Positions 7,868-17,400 of a stretch of 64,000 nt of DNA are shown here, one piece after another. This DNA comes from Thiohalocapsa halophila (lineage in GTDB: Bacteria > Pseudomonadota > Gammaproteobacteria > Chromatiales > Chromatiaceae), in the NCBI RefSeq assembly GCF_016583825.1, contig NZ_NRRV01000022.1:1-64000 (forward strand), written 5' to 3'. Each line of letters begins with the position of its first letter. The stretch's first letter is position 1. Made by a program: the position numbers and the translations under genes. Below the pieces are notes generated by a model, which did not search any database, had not been told where the DNA came from, and worked only from the letters and a program-made list of their open reading frames with translations.

Positions 7868-10800
7868 ATGGACAAGCTCTGGAAGCAGATCACCCCCTCC
7901 GACTACGCGTGGGAGCAGGCCGGCCTGGACTTCCTGCGGCGTCAGCTCCCGGACCATGAGCCCTACCGAGCCTGGGCCAACTTCGAATTCATCGCCCAGG
8001 ATGGCTCCATCAACGAGGTGGACGCCCTGGTGCTGACCCCTAAGGGTCTGTACCTGGTCGAGATCAAGTCCCATCCCGGCGAGATCAGCGGCGACGCCGG
8101 CAGCTGGCTCTGGACCTTCCAGGATCGTCGGCGCGTGCTCGACAACCCGCGCCTGCTCGCCGACCGCAAGGCGAAGAAGCTGGCCTCGCTGCTCAAGACG
8201 CAGCGCGCCGCACTGGCCGGCAGCGGCAGAGCACGCATCCCGTTTATCACCTCCCTGGTGTTTCTGTCTGCGCACGACGTCGTCAACCGGCTTCAGGGGC
8301 CGGCTCGGCTCCAGGTCTGTACGCGCAAGAATCTCCTCAACACCCTGACCCATCTCGACGGCAACGGCCGCGACAAGAACATCGACCGGCCCACGTCCAA
8401 GCTCGTCGCCCGGGCGTTGGAGGAGGCCGGCATCAAGGAGTCCCAGCGTGCCCGGCGGGTCGGGCTCTACGAGCTGGGAGAGCTGCTCGACGAGGCCGAC
8501 CACTTTCAGGACTGGCTCGCGACCCATGCCGAGACCGGTCTCAAGCGCCGCATTCGCATCTATCTGACCCGCGGCAAGCCCGAGTCCGAGGCCCAAACCT
8601 TACAGAAGGCGGCCCGACTGGAATTCCGCCTGATCGAGGGGCTGGAGCATCCCGGCATTCTGCGGGCGCGCGAATACCAGCAGCACGACCAGGGGCCGGC
8701 CCTGGTCTACGAGCACGACCCGGCCGCCGAGCGGCTGGACCACTATCTGCTCCGGCTCGGTCCCGAGCGGCGGCTCGACGCAGCCGATGCCCTGGCGCTG
8801 ATGCGCCGCCTGGCCGAGGCCGTGCACTTCGCCCATGCCCATCGTCTCTATCACCGGGCGCTGAGCCCGCAGAGCATCTATGTTCGGCCCGAGCCCGACG
8901 GCAGCCTGAGTGCCAAGATCGCCAACTGGGCCACGGCGCAACGGGCCGCCGAGCGCGAGAGCGTCCAGCAGTCGGTGCTCAGCCACATGAGCCAGATCAT
9001 CCAGGAAGAGGCTGGCCCCTACCTCGCGCTGGAAGCCCACTCGGCCATCGACCAAATCGGCGCCGGTGCTGGCTGCGGTGCTGGCTCCGGTGGTGGCTCC
9101 GGTGGTGGCTCCGACGCCGGAGTCGACGGCGTCTATCTGGATGTGTTCTCCCTCGGCGCCATCGCCTATCTGCTGTTCACCGGCAAGGCGCCGGCCGGCA
9201 ACGACCTGGAGCTCCAGGACAAGCTCGGCCGCGGTACCGGGCTGCAGGTGACCGACGTGCTGAACGGGGCCTCGCAAGAGCTTCAGGACCTGGTTCAGTA
9301 CGCCACCCATCCGGACCTCGGCGCCCGCATCGGCACCATCGACGAATTTCTGCGCTTCCTGGATGACGTCGAGAAGGAGCTGACCCGCCCCGACAGCGAG
9401 CGGCGCGAAGACCCGGCCGGCGCCGGCCCCGGCGACACCTTCCCGGGCGGCATCGAGGTCAAGCGGCGTCTCGGCCGCGGCGCCAGTGCCGTCACCTTCG
9501 TCGTTCAGCAGCTCGGTGCGCAGCGGGGCGAGCAGCGCGTGCTCAAGCTCGCCGCAGACCCGGAGCACAACCCCAGTCTGCGCCACGAGGGCGAAACCCT
9601 CGCCAAGCTCCGCCACCAGGCCGTCATCGCATTGCACGACAGCCGCGAGCTGCTCGGTCACCAGGCGCTGATCATCGACTACGCGGCCGAAGGCTCGCTG
9701 GAGCACCGGCTGCGACACGAGGGCGCCTTCCAGCTCGAGCTGCTGCAACGCCTGGGCGACGACCTGCTGAGCGCCCTCTGCCATCTCGAAGAGCGCGGCA
9801 TCGCCCACCGTGACATCAAGCCCGGCAACATCGGCCTGACGATGCAAGGCAATCGCCTGCACCTGGTGCTGTTCGACTTCTCCCTGTCCCGGGTCGGCGA
9901 CGCCAACATCACCGCCGGCACCGCTGCCTACCTGGACCCCTTCATCCGCGATCCGGGCCGCCGGCGCTGGGACGACTACGCCGAGCGCTTTGCCGCGGCA
10001 CTGACCCTCTATGAGATGGCCACCGGCACGCTGCCCGCTTGGGCCGCCCAAGAGGGCCTGCCGCGGCTCATCGACGGCGCGCTGGAGATCGATCCCAATC
10101 TGTTCGATCCCGGCATCCGCGACGCCATGGCCGTCTTCTTCGCCAAGGCCCTGGCGCGCGATGTCAAGGACCGCTTCGGCAATGCCGAAGACATGCGCCA
10201 CGCCTGGAGCCGGGTCTTCCTGCCCGCGCAGCAGCAGACCACCCGCCATCCCGCGGCCGCCGCGGACGCGCACGCGTGCGAGCCGGCGTGCTCGACTGCC
10301 GAGGCCCAGCCCGACACCCAAATCGGCCTGCTGCCCCTGTCCGCGCAGGCGCTGGACACCCTGAGCCGCCTCAACGTCAACACCGTGCGCGACCTGCTCG
10401 CCCTGCCCCGCAACGAGCTGGTGCGCATGACCGGCGTCGGCATCCAGACCCGCCGCGAGCTCTCGCAGCTGATCGCCCAGCTCCGCGACAGCTTGGGACA
10501 GCCACTTGATGCGGCGCCGCCGCCCGCCGACAGCGGCAAAGCAGCCGGCGACGCCGCCGCGGCCGGCCATCCGGCGAGCGTCGATCAGCTCTTCCGAGCC
10601 ATCCTGCCGCCGGCGTCCAAGGCCGGCGACGCCGAGCGCCGCCGCTTCCTGAGCGAGTACCTGGGGCGGCTCGACAGCGACCGTCAGCCGTCGGACCTCG
10701 GCGTCCACTGGCCGACGCTGGTCACCCTGGCCGCCGAGACGGGTCTCGAGCCGGGCCGGGTGCGGGAGCTGCAATCCCGCGCCGTCGCCCTGTGGGCTAA

Positions 10801-12223
10801 GCACAAGCGCATCACCGAGCTGCGCCACGACATCGCCGCACTGCTGGACGATCACGGCGGCGTCATGACCGCGATGGAGCTGGCCGAGGCCGTGCTGTTG
10901 CGCCGCGGCTGCGTGCAGGCCGCGCCGCTGCGCGAGCGCTGGGCCCAGGCCGTGGTCCGCGCCGCCGTCGAAACCGAGCTGGAGCGCCAAGCATCCCGCT
11001 GGATCATTCGCCGTGCCGGCCGCCGCATTCTGGTGGCCGACAACCGCGAGCTGCGCGGCGAGGAGCTGGCCGACTATGCGCAGGCCCTCGGCGAGCTGGC
11101 CGACGAGTGCGCCGATAAAGACCCGCTGCTGTCGCCGGTGCGGACCCTGGAGCTGATTCGGGCGGTACCGCCCCCGGTCTCCGATCAGCACGCATTGGCC
11201 GGGCTCAGCAACCACCGCCTGCTGCGCCTGGCCGCGGCCGCCTCCCAGCACGCGGCGCTGTCCAGCCGCGCCGAGCTCTATCCGCGCGGGCTCGGCGCCG
11301 AGCGCGCCATCGAGCTGGCCCAGGGCGCCCTGCTCGGGACCCGCGCCCTGTCCGTTGCCGAGGTGCACAACCGCGTGCAGGGCCGCTATCCCGACGCGCA
11401 GCCGCTGCCGGGGCGCCCGGGGCTCGATACCCTGATGCGCGGGCTCGATCTCGGCTTCGAGTGGAACGGCGCCTTCACCTTTCCCGACGGCACCCGCGGC
11501 GCCTACTGCCTGCCCCACGCCGGTCTCACCGCCGTGACCAGCCTGTACGACCCGAGCCGCGTCGGGACCGTGCTGTCCGGCTCGTCCGCGGGGCTGGACC
11601 CCACCGGGGCCGAAGCGGCGCTCGTCGCGCAGCGCCACCAAGAGCAGTTCGACGCCACCCTGCGCACGGCCCTCGCCGAGCATCGCTTCCTGGCCCTGAC
11701 CGTGCGCCCGTCCAGGGCGCGGCTCGCGGCCGAGCAGCTGGTGGCGCGCTTCGGGCTCGAGCGCATCAGCTTCGATGCGCTGCTGCTGCGCCACCTGCAC
11801 CAGCTCTGCGACGGCATGGCCCGACCGCCGGACTGGCAGGTCGTGCTCCGGGCGGACGCGGCGGACCCGGGCAGCGTGGACCGCGCCCGCCTGCTGGGCC
11901 TGGTAGGCCGCGTGCTGCCGGCCCTCACCAACGAGATCCTGGGGCCCGACGGCGCCGCCGCCGGCCCGGTGCTGCTCACCGACACCGGCCTCATCGGCCG
12001 CTACGGTCTCGTGGACGACTGGCTCGCCGAGATCCGCCGGCGCCTCGCCGACGGCGAGATCCCGCACGCGCTGCTGCTGCTGATCGCAAGCGACAGCACC
12101 GGCCCCGGCGCCAGCCTCGAGGGCGTCAGCGTGCCGGACGGCCCCGGCCGCCGCGAGCATGCGGCGATTCCGAGCCAATGGCTGCGGGCGGTATCCGCTG
12201 ATGTTGCCGCTGGGTCCGCGTGA
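7868..12223 (+). CDS. pglW: BREX type 2 serine/threonine kinase PglW
   Basis: Kinase component of BREX-2/Pgl phage defence. The 1451-residue protein opens with a NERD nuclease-like domain (D52 and E65-I-K67 motifs). Two kinase-like domains follow: the first (about 250-530) has YHRALSP in place of HRD and no DFG, so it looks like a pseudokinase, and it contains a Gly/Ser linker near 398-418. The second has a glycine loop LGRGAS (about 535-540), HRDIKPGN (H647, D649) and DFS (D670) and looks active. Near 828-870 is a helix-hairpin-helix stretch resembling the RNA polymerase alpha C-terminal fold (MTGVGIQTRREL). ATG 7868, preceded by GGAG, was preferred to the upstream 7802 frame. First gene of the BREX set. 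Confidence 0.92.
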   Translation: MDKLWKQITPSDYAWEQAGLDFLRRQLPDHEPYRAWANFEFIAQDGSINEVDALVLTPKGLYLVEIKSHPGEISGDAGSWLWTFQDRRRVLDNPRLLADRKAKKLASLLKTQRAALAGSGRARIPFITSLVFLSAHDVVNRLQGPARLQVCTRKNLLNTLTHLDGNGRDKNIDRPTSKLVARALEEAGIKESQRARRVGLYELGELLDEADHFQDWLATHAETGLKRRIRIYLTRGKPESEAQTLQKAARLEFRLIEGLEHPGILRAREYQQHDQGPALVYEHDPAAERLDHYLLRLGPERRLDAADALALMRRLAEAVHFAHAHRLYHRALSPQSIYVRPEPDGSLSAKIANWATAQRAAERESVQQSVLSHMSQIIQEEAGPYLALEAHSAIDQIGAGAGCGAGSGGGSGGGSDAGVDGVYLDVFSLGAIAYLLFTGKAPAGNDLELQDKLGRGTGLQVTDVLNGASQELQDLVQYATHPDLGARIGTIDEFLRFLDDVEKELTRPDSERREDPAGAGPGDTFPGGIEVKRRLGRGASAVTFVVQQLGAQRGEQRVLKLAADPEHNPSLRHEGETLAKLRHQAVIALHDSRELLGHQALIIDYAAEGSLEHRLRHEGAFQLELLQRLGDDLLSALCHLEERGIAHRDIKPGNIGLTMQGNRLHLVLFDFSLSRVGDANITAGTAAYLDPFIRDPGRRRWDDYAERFAAALTLYEMATGTLPAWAAQEGLPRLIDGALEIDPNLFDPGIRDAMAVFFAKALARDVKDRFGNAEDMRHAWSRVFLPAQQQTTRHPAAAADAHACEPACSTAEAQPDTQIGLLPLSAQALDTLSRLNVNTVRDLLALPRNELVRMTGVGIQTRRELSQLIAQLRDSLGQPLDAAPPPADSGKAAGDAAAAGHPASVDQLFRAILPPASKAGDAERRRFLSEYLGRLDSDRQPSDLGVHWPTLVTLAAETGLEPGRVRELQSRAVALWAKHKRITELRHDIAALLDDHGGVMTAMELAEAVLLRRGCVQAAPLRERWAQAVVRAAVETELERQASRWIIRRAGRRILVADNRELRGEELADYAQALGELADECADKDPLLSPVRTLELIRAVPPPVSDQHALAGLSNHRLLRLAAAASQHAALSSRAELYPRGLGAERAIELAQGALLGTRALSVAEVHNRVQGRYPDAQPLPGRPGLDTLMRGLDLGFEWNGAFTFPDGTRGAYCLPHAGLTAVTSLYDPSRVGTVLSGSSAGLDPTGAEAALVAQRHQEQFDATLRTALAEHRFLALTVRPSRARLAAEQLVARFGLERISFDALLLRHLHQLCDGMARPPDWQVVLRADAADPGSVDRARLLGLVGRVLPALTNEILGPDGAAAGPVLLTDTGLIGRYGLVDDWLAEIRRRLADGEIPHALLLLIASDSTGPGASLEGVSVPDGPGRREHAAIPSQWLRAVSADVAAGSA

Positions 12224-12246
12224 CGGGCATCGGCGCCCAGATCGGC

Positions 12247-12633
12247 TCACACGGCGCGGATCGGGCCGGAATAGCGGGCCACCAGCGCGTCGCTGGTCAA
12301 CAACAGGATGCCCTCGACCACAGCCTGAGCGACCAGGATGCGATCAAAGGGATCCTTGTGGATGGGCGGGAGATCGTTCACTGCGACGGCATGCCGGCTG
12401 TCGATGGGCAGTTCCTGGTAGCCATTGTCGAGCAGGCCGCGCCGCAGCAGCCGTGGATCGACGCAAAAATCCGCCCGGCCGAGCCCGCGTTTGATGGCGA
12501 TCTCCCATAGGCTTGCGGCACTGAACAGCGGCTGGTTGTCAACGTCTTCCATCAGCGCCCGCGCCTGCGCAGACAACCGTTCAGGCTGCCCCGCGGCCCA
12601 CAGGAGTAGATGGGTGTCGAGCAAGAGGTTCAC
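12247..12633 (-). CDS. PIN-domain toxin, VapC-like
   Basis: Putative Mg-dependent RNase toxin of a type II toxin-antitoxin pair, 128 residues. Starts LLLDTHLLLW and keeps the PIN acidic set: Asp near the N terminus, Glu in SLWEIAIK, Asp in KDPFDRILVAQA, and the terminal TSDALVARY. The GTG start at 12633 overlaps the antitoxin stop (GTGA, 12630-12633), indicating coupled translation. Inserted between pglW and pglX on the opposite strand, 23 bp past the pglW stop, so it is an insertion into the BREX operon. Confidence 0.88.
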   Translation of the reverse strand: MNLLLDTHLLLWAAGQPERLSAQARALMEDVDNQPLFSAASLWEIAIKRGLGRADFCVDPRLLRRGLLDNGYQELPIDSRHAVAVNDLPPIHKDPFDRILVAQAVVEGILLLTSDALVARYSGPIRAV

Positions 12634-12881
12634 GGCTCGGCATCGCCACCGAACAGGGCCTCGATCTCCGGCCCGCCCATGCGGTCGAAATCGTCGGGAA
12701 CGCTGATATCCCCGCGCAGGAAGCCCAGCCGTCGCTCCTGTTGCGGTGCCGGCGATTGCAGCGACACCACCTTCACCAAAGGCTTGCCGGCCTTCGCGAT
12801 GATGAATGGCTCGCCCCGGGCCGCCTGCTCGACCAGACGGGACAAATGCGTCTTGGCCTCATGGATGTTGATTTGCTGCAT
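12630..12881 (-). CDS. Phd/YefM-type antitoxin
   Basis: Antitoxin of the preceding PIN toxin, 83 residues. MQQINIHEAKTHLSRLVEQ is the characteristic Phd/YefM N-terminal DNA-binding start, followed by GEPFIIAKAGKPLVKVV; the tail (DDFDRMGGPEIEALFG) is the usual toxin-binding acidic segment. ATG 12881 was chosen because it begins exactly the family domain. The promoter region carries a palindrome (12897-12917) overlapping a TTATAG -10 box, consistent with autoregulation by the toxin-antitoxin complex. Confidence 0.88.
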   Translation of the reverse strand: MQQINIHEAKTHLSRLVEQAARGEPFIIAKAGKPLVKVVSLQSPAPQQERRLGFLRGDISVPDDFDRMGGPEIEALFGGDAEP

Positions 12882-12896
12882 GTCCGTACCTGTTGA

Positions 12897-12917
12897 ACTA
12901 GACCCTATAAGTCTAGT
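12897..12917 (-). promoter_or_regulatory. Operator/promoter of the PIN toxin-antitoxin pair
   Basis: ACTAGAC and GTCTAGT form a perfect 7-bp inverted repeat around CCTATAA; read on the minus strand the spacer supplies TTATAG, a plausible -10 box. The site ends 16 bp before the antitoxin ATG, the usual place for a Phd-type autoregulatory operator. Confidence 0.65.
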
Positions 12918-12950
12918 CCGTCTGCACGGGTGCAGCGAGCCTTGTCTCGC

Positions 12951-12969
12951 GCCGAGGCTCTGCCTCGGC
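12951..12969. repeat. REP-like hairpin with GCTCTGC centre
   Basis: GCCGAGGC-TCT-GCCTCGGC, a perfect 8-bp stem, followed by further GC-rich partial palindromes (12970-13040). The TCT-loop pattern recurs at 29890-29914, suggesting a second REP family distinct from the TCCA/YGGA family near pglX. It occupies the gap between two toxin-antitoxin modules. Confidence 0.6.
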
Positions 12970-13084
12970 ACGCCGTCCGGCGGCTCTGCCACCCGGGGCC
13001 GGCGCGTGGAGCGGCTGCGCTGAGCGGCGACGAGCCTGCGCGCATCGAGGCGCGGCCGGGCAGGGCCGACCCATCCCGGTCGCC

Positions 13085-13153
13085 GTGAAGCGGCTTTTCC
13101 TGGACGCGAATGTGCTGTTTGCCGCGATGCCGGAAACGCCCGACCGCGCGTGA
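13085..13153 (+). pseudogene. PIN toxin 5' remnant
   Basis: GTG at 13085 opens a 22-residue frame, KRLFLDANVLFAA plus a few residues, then TGA at 13151. This is the first beta strand and catalytic Asp of a PIN domain with nothing of the rest of the family after it. It is interpreted as the stub of a third toxin gene left after deletion or insertion, just before the promoter of the next module. Confidence 0.6.
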
Positions 13154-13208
13154 CATCCAGCGTCTGGCCTTCTAAGATGACTATAAAAATGACCATCAGG
13201 GAACCGTG

Positions 13209-13496
13209 ATGTCCGAAACCTCCATCGCCGAGGCCAAGGCGCAACTGACGCGCCTCATCCACCGCGCAGAACAGGGTGAGACCGTGCACATCACCCGGCG
13301 CGGCAAGCCCGTCGCCGTCCTGTTGGCCAGGGACGAATACGTGCGTTTGCTCGAAGGACACGGGCAGCGGAGCTTCTGGGCGCTCGTCACGGAGATGCGG
13401 GAAGATCCCGAGTTCGAGCCGGTCGATTGGCCCAAGGAGACCGTGGATGCCTGGCGTGATCGTCGCCCGGCGCCGGTATTGGAATGGCCCGAGTGA
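13209..13496 (+). CDS. YefM/Phd-type antitoxin
   Basis: Antitoxin of 95 residues with SIAEAKAQLTRLIHRAEQGE followed by HITRRGKPVAVLLARDEY, the standard Phd/YefM fold; the acidic C terminus ends PVLEWPE. ATG 13209 follows an in-frame GTG at 13206. A TATAAA box lies at 13182-13187. Overlaps the next PIN toxin gene by 4-13 bp depending on the toxin start. Together they form an intact module on the same strand as the BREX genes. Confidence 0.88.
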   Translation: MSETSIAEAKAQLTRLIHRAEQGETVHITRRGKPVAVLLARDEYVRLLEGHGQRSFWALVTEMREDPEFEPVDWPKETVDAWRDRRPAPVLEWPE

Positions 13497-13912
13497 GCTA
13501 TCTGCTCGACACCAATATCCTGTCCGAGCCGGTCGTCGCGCGTCCCAACGTATCGGTGATGGGCAAGCTCGAGGCCAATGACGGATTGCTCGCGATCTCC
13601 GCCGTGACCTGGCAGGAGGTCCTCTACGGCATGCACCTGCTGCCCGCGGGCAAGCGCCGGGATCAGGTCCAGGACTATCTGTTCCGGCGCATCCGGCCCA
13701 CGTTGCCGATCATCGGTTTCGATGAGAACGCCGCCCAATGGCAGGCGGAGCAACGCGCACGGCTTCGGCAAGAGGGCAGGATGCCATCCTGCCCGGACTC
13801 GCAAATCGCCGCGATCGCCGCCGTGAACGACCTAGTGCTGATCACGCGCAATGTCGACGACTTTGCCGCTTTCCAGGGGCTTCGCATGGAGAACTGGTTC
13901 GTCGGCGCCTGA
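13484..13912 (+). CDS. PIN-domain toxin, VapC/FitB-like
   Basis: 142-residue PIN RNase toxin: YLLDTNILSEPV (catalytic Asp), ISAVTWQEVLYGM (Glu), CPDSQIAAIAAVNDLVLITRNVDDF (two Asp near the C terminus), a FitB-like arrangement. ATG 13484 gives MARVSYLL; GTG 13493, overlapping the antitoxin stop at 13494-13496, would give the more typical compact start and tight coupling. Function: probable growth-inhibiting RNase neutralised by the upstream antitoxin; plasmid-like stabilisation of the defence island is an inference. Confidence 0.88.
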   Translation: MARVSYLLDTNILSEPVVARPNVSVMGKLEANDGLLAISAVTWQEVLYGMHLLPAGKRRDQVQDYLFRRIRPTLPIIGFDENAAQWQAEQRARLRQEGRMPSCPDSQIAAIAAVNDLVLITRNVDDFAAFQGLRMENWFVGA

Positions 13913-14056
13913 CGTTTGCGCGCCCTGCGGTCTTCACGTTGTTTCTGACCTGTTACTTGTCCCCGTCGGCACTCGAATACAGGTAACCCAGTACAGCCAG
14001 GCGCCGCCAATAAGATCTGCCGCATCTGAATCAAACATGTCGAGGACCAAGCATTC

Positions 14057-14293
14057 ATGAGCATCGAGATCCAACTCCCTGATCCCGCCGCCGAGACTGC
14101 GGGACGCGTGGCTTCACGACTGGGCATATCGATCGCCGACCTATGCGCGCTCGCGGTCCAGGAATACGCCGAACGTCACGACCCGCAGTCCATCACGGAT
14201 CGGCTTGATGCCGTCGTAGCCGACGCTGGCGCCACCGAGCCGGCCTTCGCCCAGCGCGCGGCGCGCCGCCTCGCCGATCACGTCGAGTGGTGA
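14057..14293 (+). CDS. Orphan antitoxin-like small protein
   Basis: 78 residues, MSIEIQLPDPAAETAGRVA..., with a helix-turn-helix-like segment (LGISIADLCALAVQEYAE) and a C terminus DHVEW typical of MazE/PemI-like antitoxins that precede a PemK toxin. No toxin follows: 19 bp after the stop a REP array begins (14312) and then pglX. Best read as an antitoxin whose toxin was lost; it could still act as a repressor. Family assignment is by pattern only. Confidence 0.55.
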   Translation: MSIEIQLPDPAAETAGRVASRLGISIADLCALAVQEYAERHDPQSITDRLDAVVADAGATEPAFAQRAARRLADHVEW

Positions 14294-14311
14294 ACGCACA
14301 GGGGGCGTGAT

Positions 14312-14418
14312 GGTTCCCTCGCTCCAGCGAGGGAACCCATCGCCCGACGCTCCAGCGTCGCCCGCGCAGACGGGCCGCCGGAGCGGCCCGGGACGCATTC
14401 CGCCGCTGGAGCGGCGGA
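14312..14418. repeat. REP array of four tetraloop hairpins before pglX
   Basis: Four consecutive perfect hairpins: 14312-14337 (11-bp stem, loop TCCA), 14345-14360 (6 bp, TCCA), 14372-14389 (7 bp, CGGA), 14399-14418 (8 bp, TGGA). Loops of the first two are the reverse complement type of the last two, so this is a head-to-head BIME-like array. It ends 12 bp before the pglX Shine-Dalgarno sequence (AAGGAG, 14431), so it would lie in the pglX 5' leader. Confidence 0.85.
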
Positions 14419-14446
14419 ACGAGAAGGCTGAAGGAGAGACCGCAGC

Positions 14447-17400
14447 ATGATCGACCCCCAGCGCCTCCTCGCCGACCTCCAGGGCCTGCTGCCCCGGCTG
14501 GAGCAGGACATCCTGGACTTCACGCAGGCGGACCCGGCGCGGGAAGCGGCGCTGCGGGAGGAATACCGCCAGGCCAAGACCGCGGCGCGCACCGCCGAGC
14601 ACTTCACGGACTGGCGCGCGGCCCAGATCACCCAGGCCGCCGCGGCCTGGGTGCTGACCTGCGTGTTCGTGCGCTTTCTGGAGGACAACGGGCTGCTGGA
14701 CGCGCCCTACCTGTCCGGCCCCACCGACGGCGCCGAGCTTGGTCACACAGGGGGCGGGCTGGCCCAGGCGCGGGACCGGCTCACCGTCTACTTCGACGCC
14801 CATCCCACCCATGCCGAGCGGGACTATCTGCTCTGGGTGTTCGAGTCGCTGGCGCCGCTGCCGGCCATGGCCGAGCTGCTGGACCGCGCCCACAACCCGC
14901 TGTGGAACCTCCCCGTCTCGGCGGACGGCGCCAAGGCCCTAATCGACTTCTTCCAGCGCCTGGACCCGGAGACCGGCGCCATTGCCCACGACTTCACCAG
15001 CGCGGACTGGGACACCCGCTTCCTCGGCGACCTCTACCAGGACCTCTCCGAGTCCGTGCGCAAGCGCTATGCGCTGTTGCAGACGCCGGAGTTCGTCGAG
15101 TCCTTTATCTTGGACTACACCCTGACCCCGGCCCTGGCCGCCTTCGGCCTGCCCGCGGTGCGGCTCATCGACCCCACCTGCGGCTCCGGGCACTTTCTGC
15201 TGACGGCGTTCCGGCGCCTGTTCGACGCCTGGCAGCGCCGCGAGCCCGCCACCAATGCCCGCGCCCTGGCCCAGCGCGCGCTGGACGCCGTGCACGGCGT
15301 CGACATCAACCCCTATGCCGTCGCCATCGCCCGCTTTCGCCTGCTGATCGCGGCCATGCAGGCGAGCGGTGCGAGTCAGCTCAAGGACGCCCCGGACTTC
15401 CAGCTCCACCTCGCCGTCGGCGACGCCCTGCTGCACGGCCCGCGGCACGAGTGGCAGGGGCAGGGCATTCAGCGCAACGCCTTCGACGACGGGCTGGAGC
15501 ATCATTTTCAGGTGGAGGACAAGGCCCGGCTCGACGCCATCCTCGGCCGCCGGCACCACGTGGTGGTCGGCAACCCGCCCTACATCACCGTCAAGGACAG
15601 GGCGCTGAATCAGGCCTACCGGGACAAGTACCCCACCTGCCACATGAAGTACTCGCTCGGTGTGCCCTTCACCGAGCGCTTCTTCGACCTGTGCCTCTCA
15701 GGGGGTGATGGCTCCCACGCGGAAGCCGGGGAGCCCAGCCCGCGACGCTCCGGCCTCGCGTCCGCGGAAACGGGCCGCGGGAGCGGCCCGGGACGCGTTC
15801 CCACGCCGGAGCGTGGGAACGATCAGCCATCTGCCAGACCCGCCGGCTTCGTCGGCCTGATCACCGCCAACAGCTTCATGAAGCGGGAGTTCGGCAAGAA
15901 GCTCATCGAGGACTATCTTCCGGCCAAGGCCCTCACCCACGTCATCGACACGGCCGGCGCCTACATTCCCGGCCACGGCACGCCGACGGTCATCCTGCTC
16001 GCCCGCAACGAGCGGCCCACCGGCGGCGACATCCGCGCCGTGCTCGGCATCCGCGGCGAGCCGAGCACGCCGGACGATGCGGCGCAGGGCCAGGTCTGGC
16101 GGTCCATCGTCGAATTGCTGGAGAGGCCGGGGAGTGAGAACGAGTATGTGAGCGTCGTGGACCAACCACGGGAGTCCTACGGAAGTCATCCATGGAGTTT
16201 GGGGGGCGGTGGCGCCACGGACTTGAAGCAGGTGGTTCAAGCCGCGGCCGAAACCATTATCGGCGCCACCGCAGAGCACGTCGGCATCAGCGCGGTTACC
16301 GGCGAAGACGAGCTGTTCATCGTCGGAAGCGCCAGCAACGCACGGCGTTTGGATATCGAGCATGTTCGCGGTTTGGTCGTCGGCGACGGCATCCGCGATT
16401 GGGAGCGCAGCGCTGAGCAAGCGGTATGGCTCTACGATGAGGGGCTGGACCTCATCCCCATCCGATCATTGCCGAACACACTTCGCCACTTCTGGCCCTA
16501 CCGAGCGGCGATCTCGAAGCGCAAGCGTTTCGGGACACCGATGCTGGAGCGGGGCCTTACATGGTACGAATACCAGGAGCTCTACAGCGACAAGCTCCGA
16601 ACGCCGCTGACCATCACCTTCGCCTTCGTCGCCACCCACAACCATTTCGTCCTGGACCGCGGCGGCAAGGTCTTCAAGCAGTCCGCGCCGGTGATCAAGC
16701 TGCCGGCGGTTGCGAGCGAGGCGGATCACCTGGCGTTGCTGGGGTTGCTGAACAGCTCCACGGGATGCTTCTGGATGAAGCAGGTACTGCATGACAAGGG
16801 CGGTGGCGGCATTGGCGGCGGTCTGGCGAGCGAGGAATGGGAAAAATTCTATGAGCACACCGGCACCGGCCTAAAGCACTTCCCGATCGCACCGGACCCC
16901 AGCCACCAAGCCCGCAACCTCGCCACCACCCTCGACCAGCTCGCCCAGGACCTCGCGAAGCTGGACCCGGCCGAGGTCCTGGCGGCGAGCCCGGCGGACG
17001 CCGCCATCGACATCAGGTCCGCGCTGGCCGCCGCGGAGCGCGACGCAGACGGCATCCGGCGCCGGATGATCGCGCTCCAGGAGGAGCTGGACTGGTGCTG
17101 CTACCGGCTCTACGGCCTCACCGACGAGGACCTGTGCCATGCAGGCGAGCCGCCCGAAGTCGCCTTGGGCGAGCGCCCCTTTGAGATCCAGCTCGCCCGC
17201 CGCATCGCGGCGGGCGAGCAGCAGACCACCTGGTTCGAGCGCCACCGAAGCCAACCCATCACCGAGCCGCCCGAACACTGGCCCGCGGACTACCTGGACC
17301 TGACCCGGCGCCGGCTCCAGGCCATCGCAGACAACAAGTGGATCAGGCTGGTCGAGCAGCCCGAGTACAAGCGCCGCTGGAACCGCGAGCCCTGGGCCAA

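Noticed and set aside
9058..9122. GGTGGCTCC-type tandem codon repeats in pglW, considered as a possible CRISPR-like or phase-variable repeat.
   Set aside because: They encode a Gly/Ser linker in frame, units are 6-9 bp and not spaced by unique sequence, and a length change by whole codons would not switch the gene off.
8600..12250. Minus-strand open frame of over 1200 codons opposite pglW.
   Set aside because: It is the antisense of a GC-rich gene with strong third-position bias; the + strand shows full PglW domains and the minus reading has no family similarity and a Gly/Gln/Ala-rich composition typical of shadows.
13085..13153. The 22-residue frame as a functional small peptide gene.
   Set aside because: Its sequence is the start of a PIN domain ending in an early stop, better explained as a remnant.
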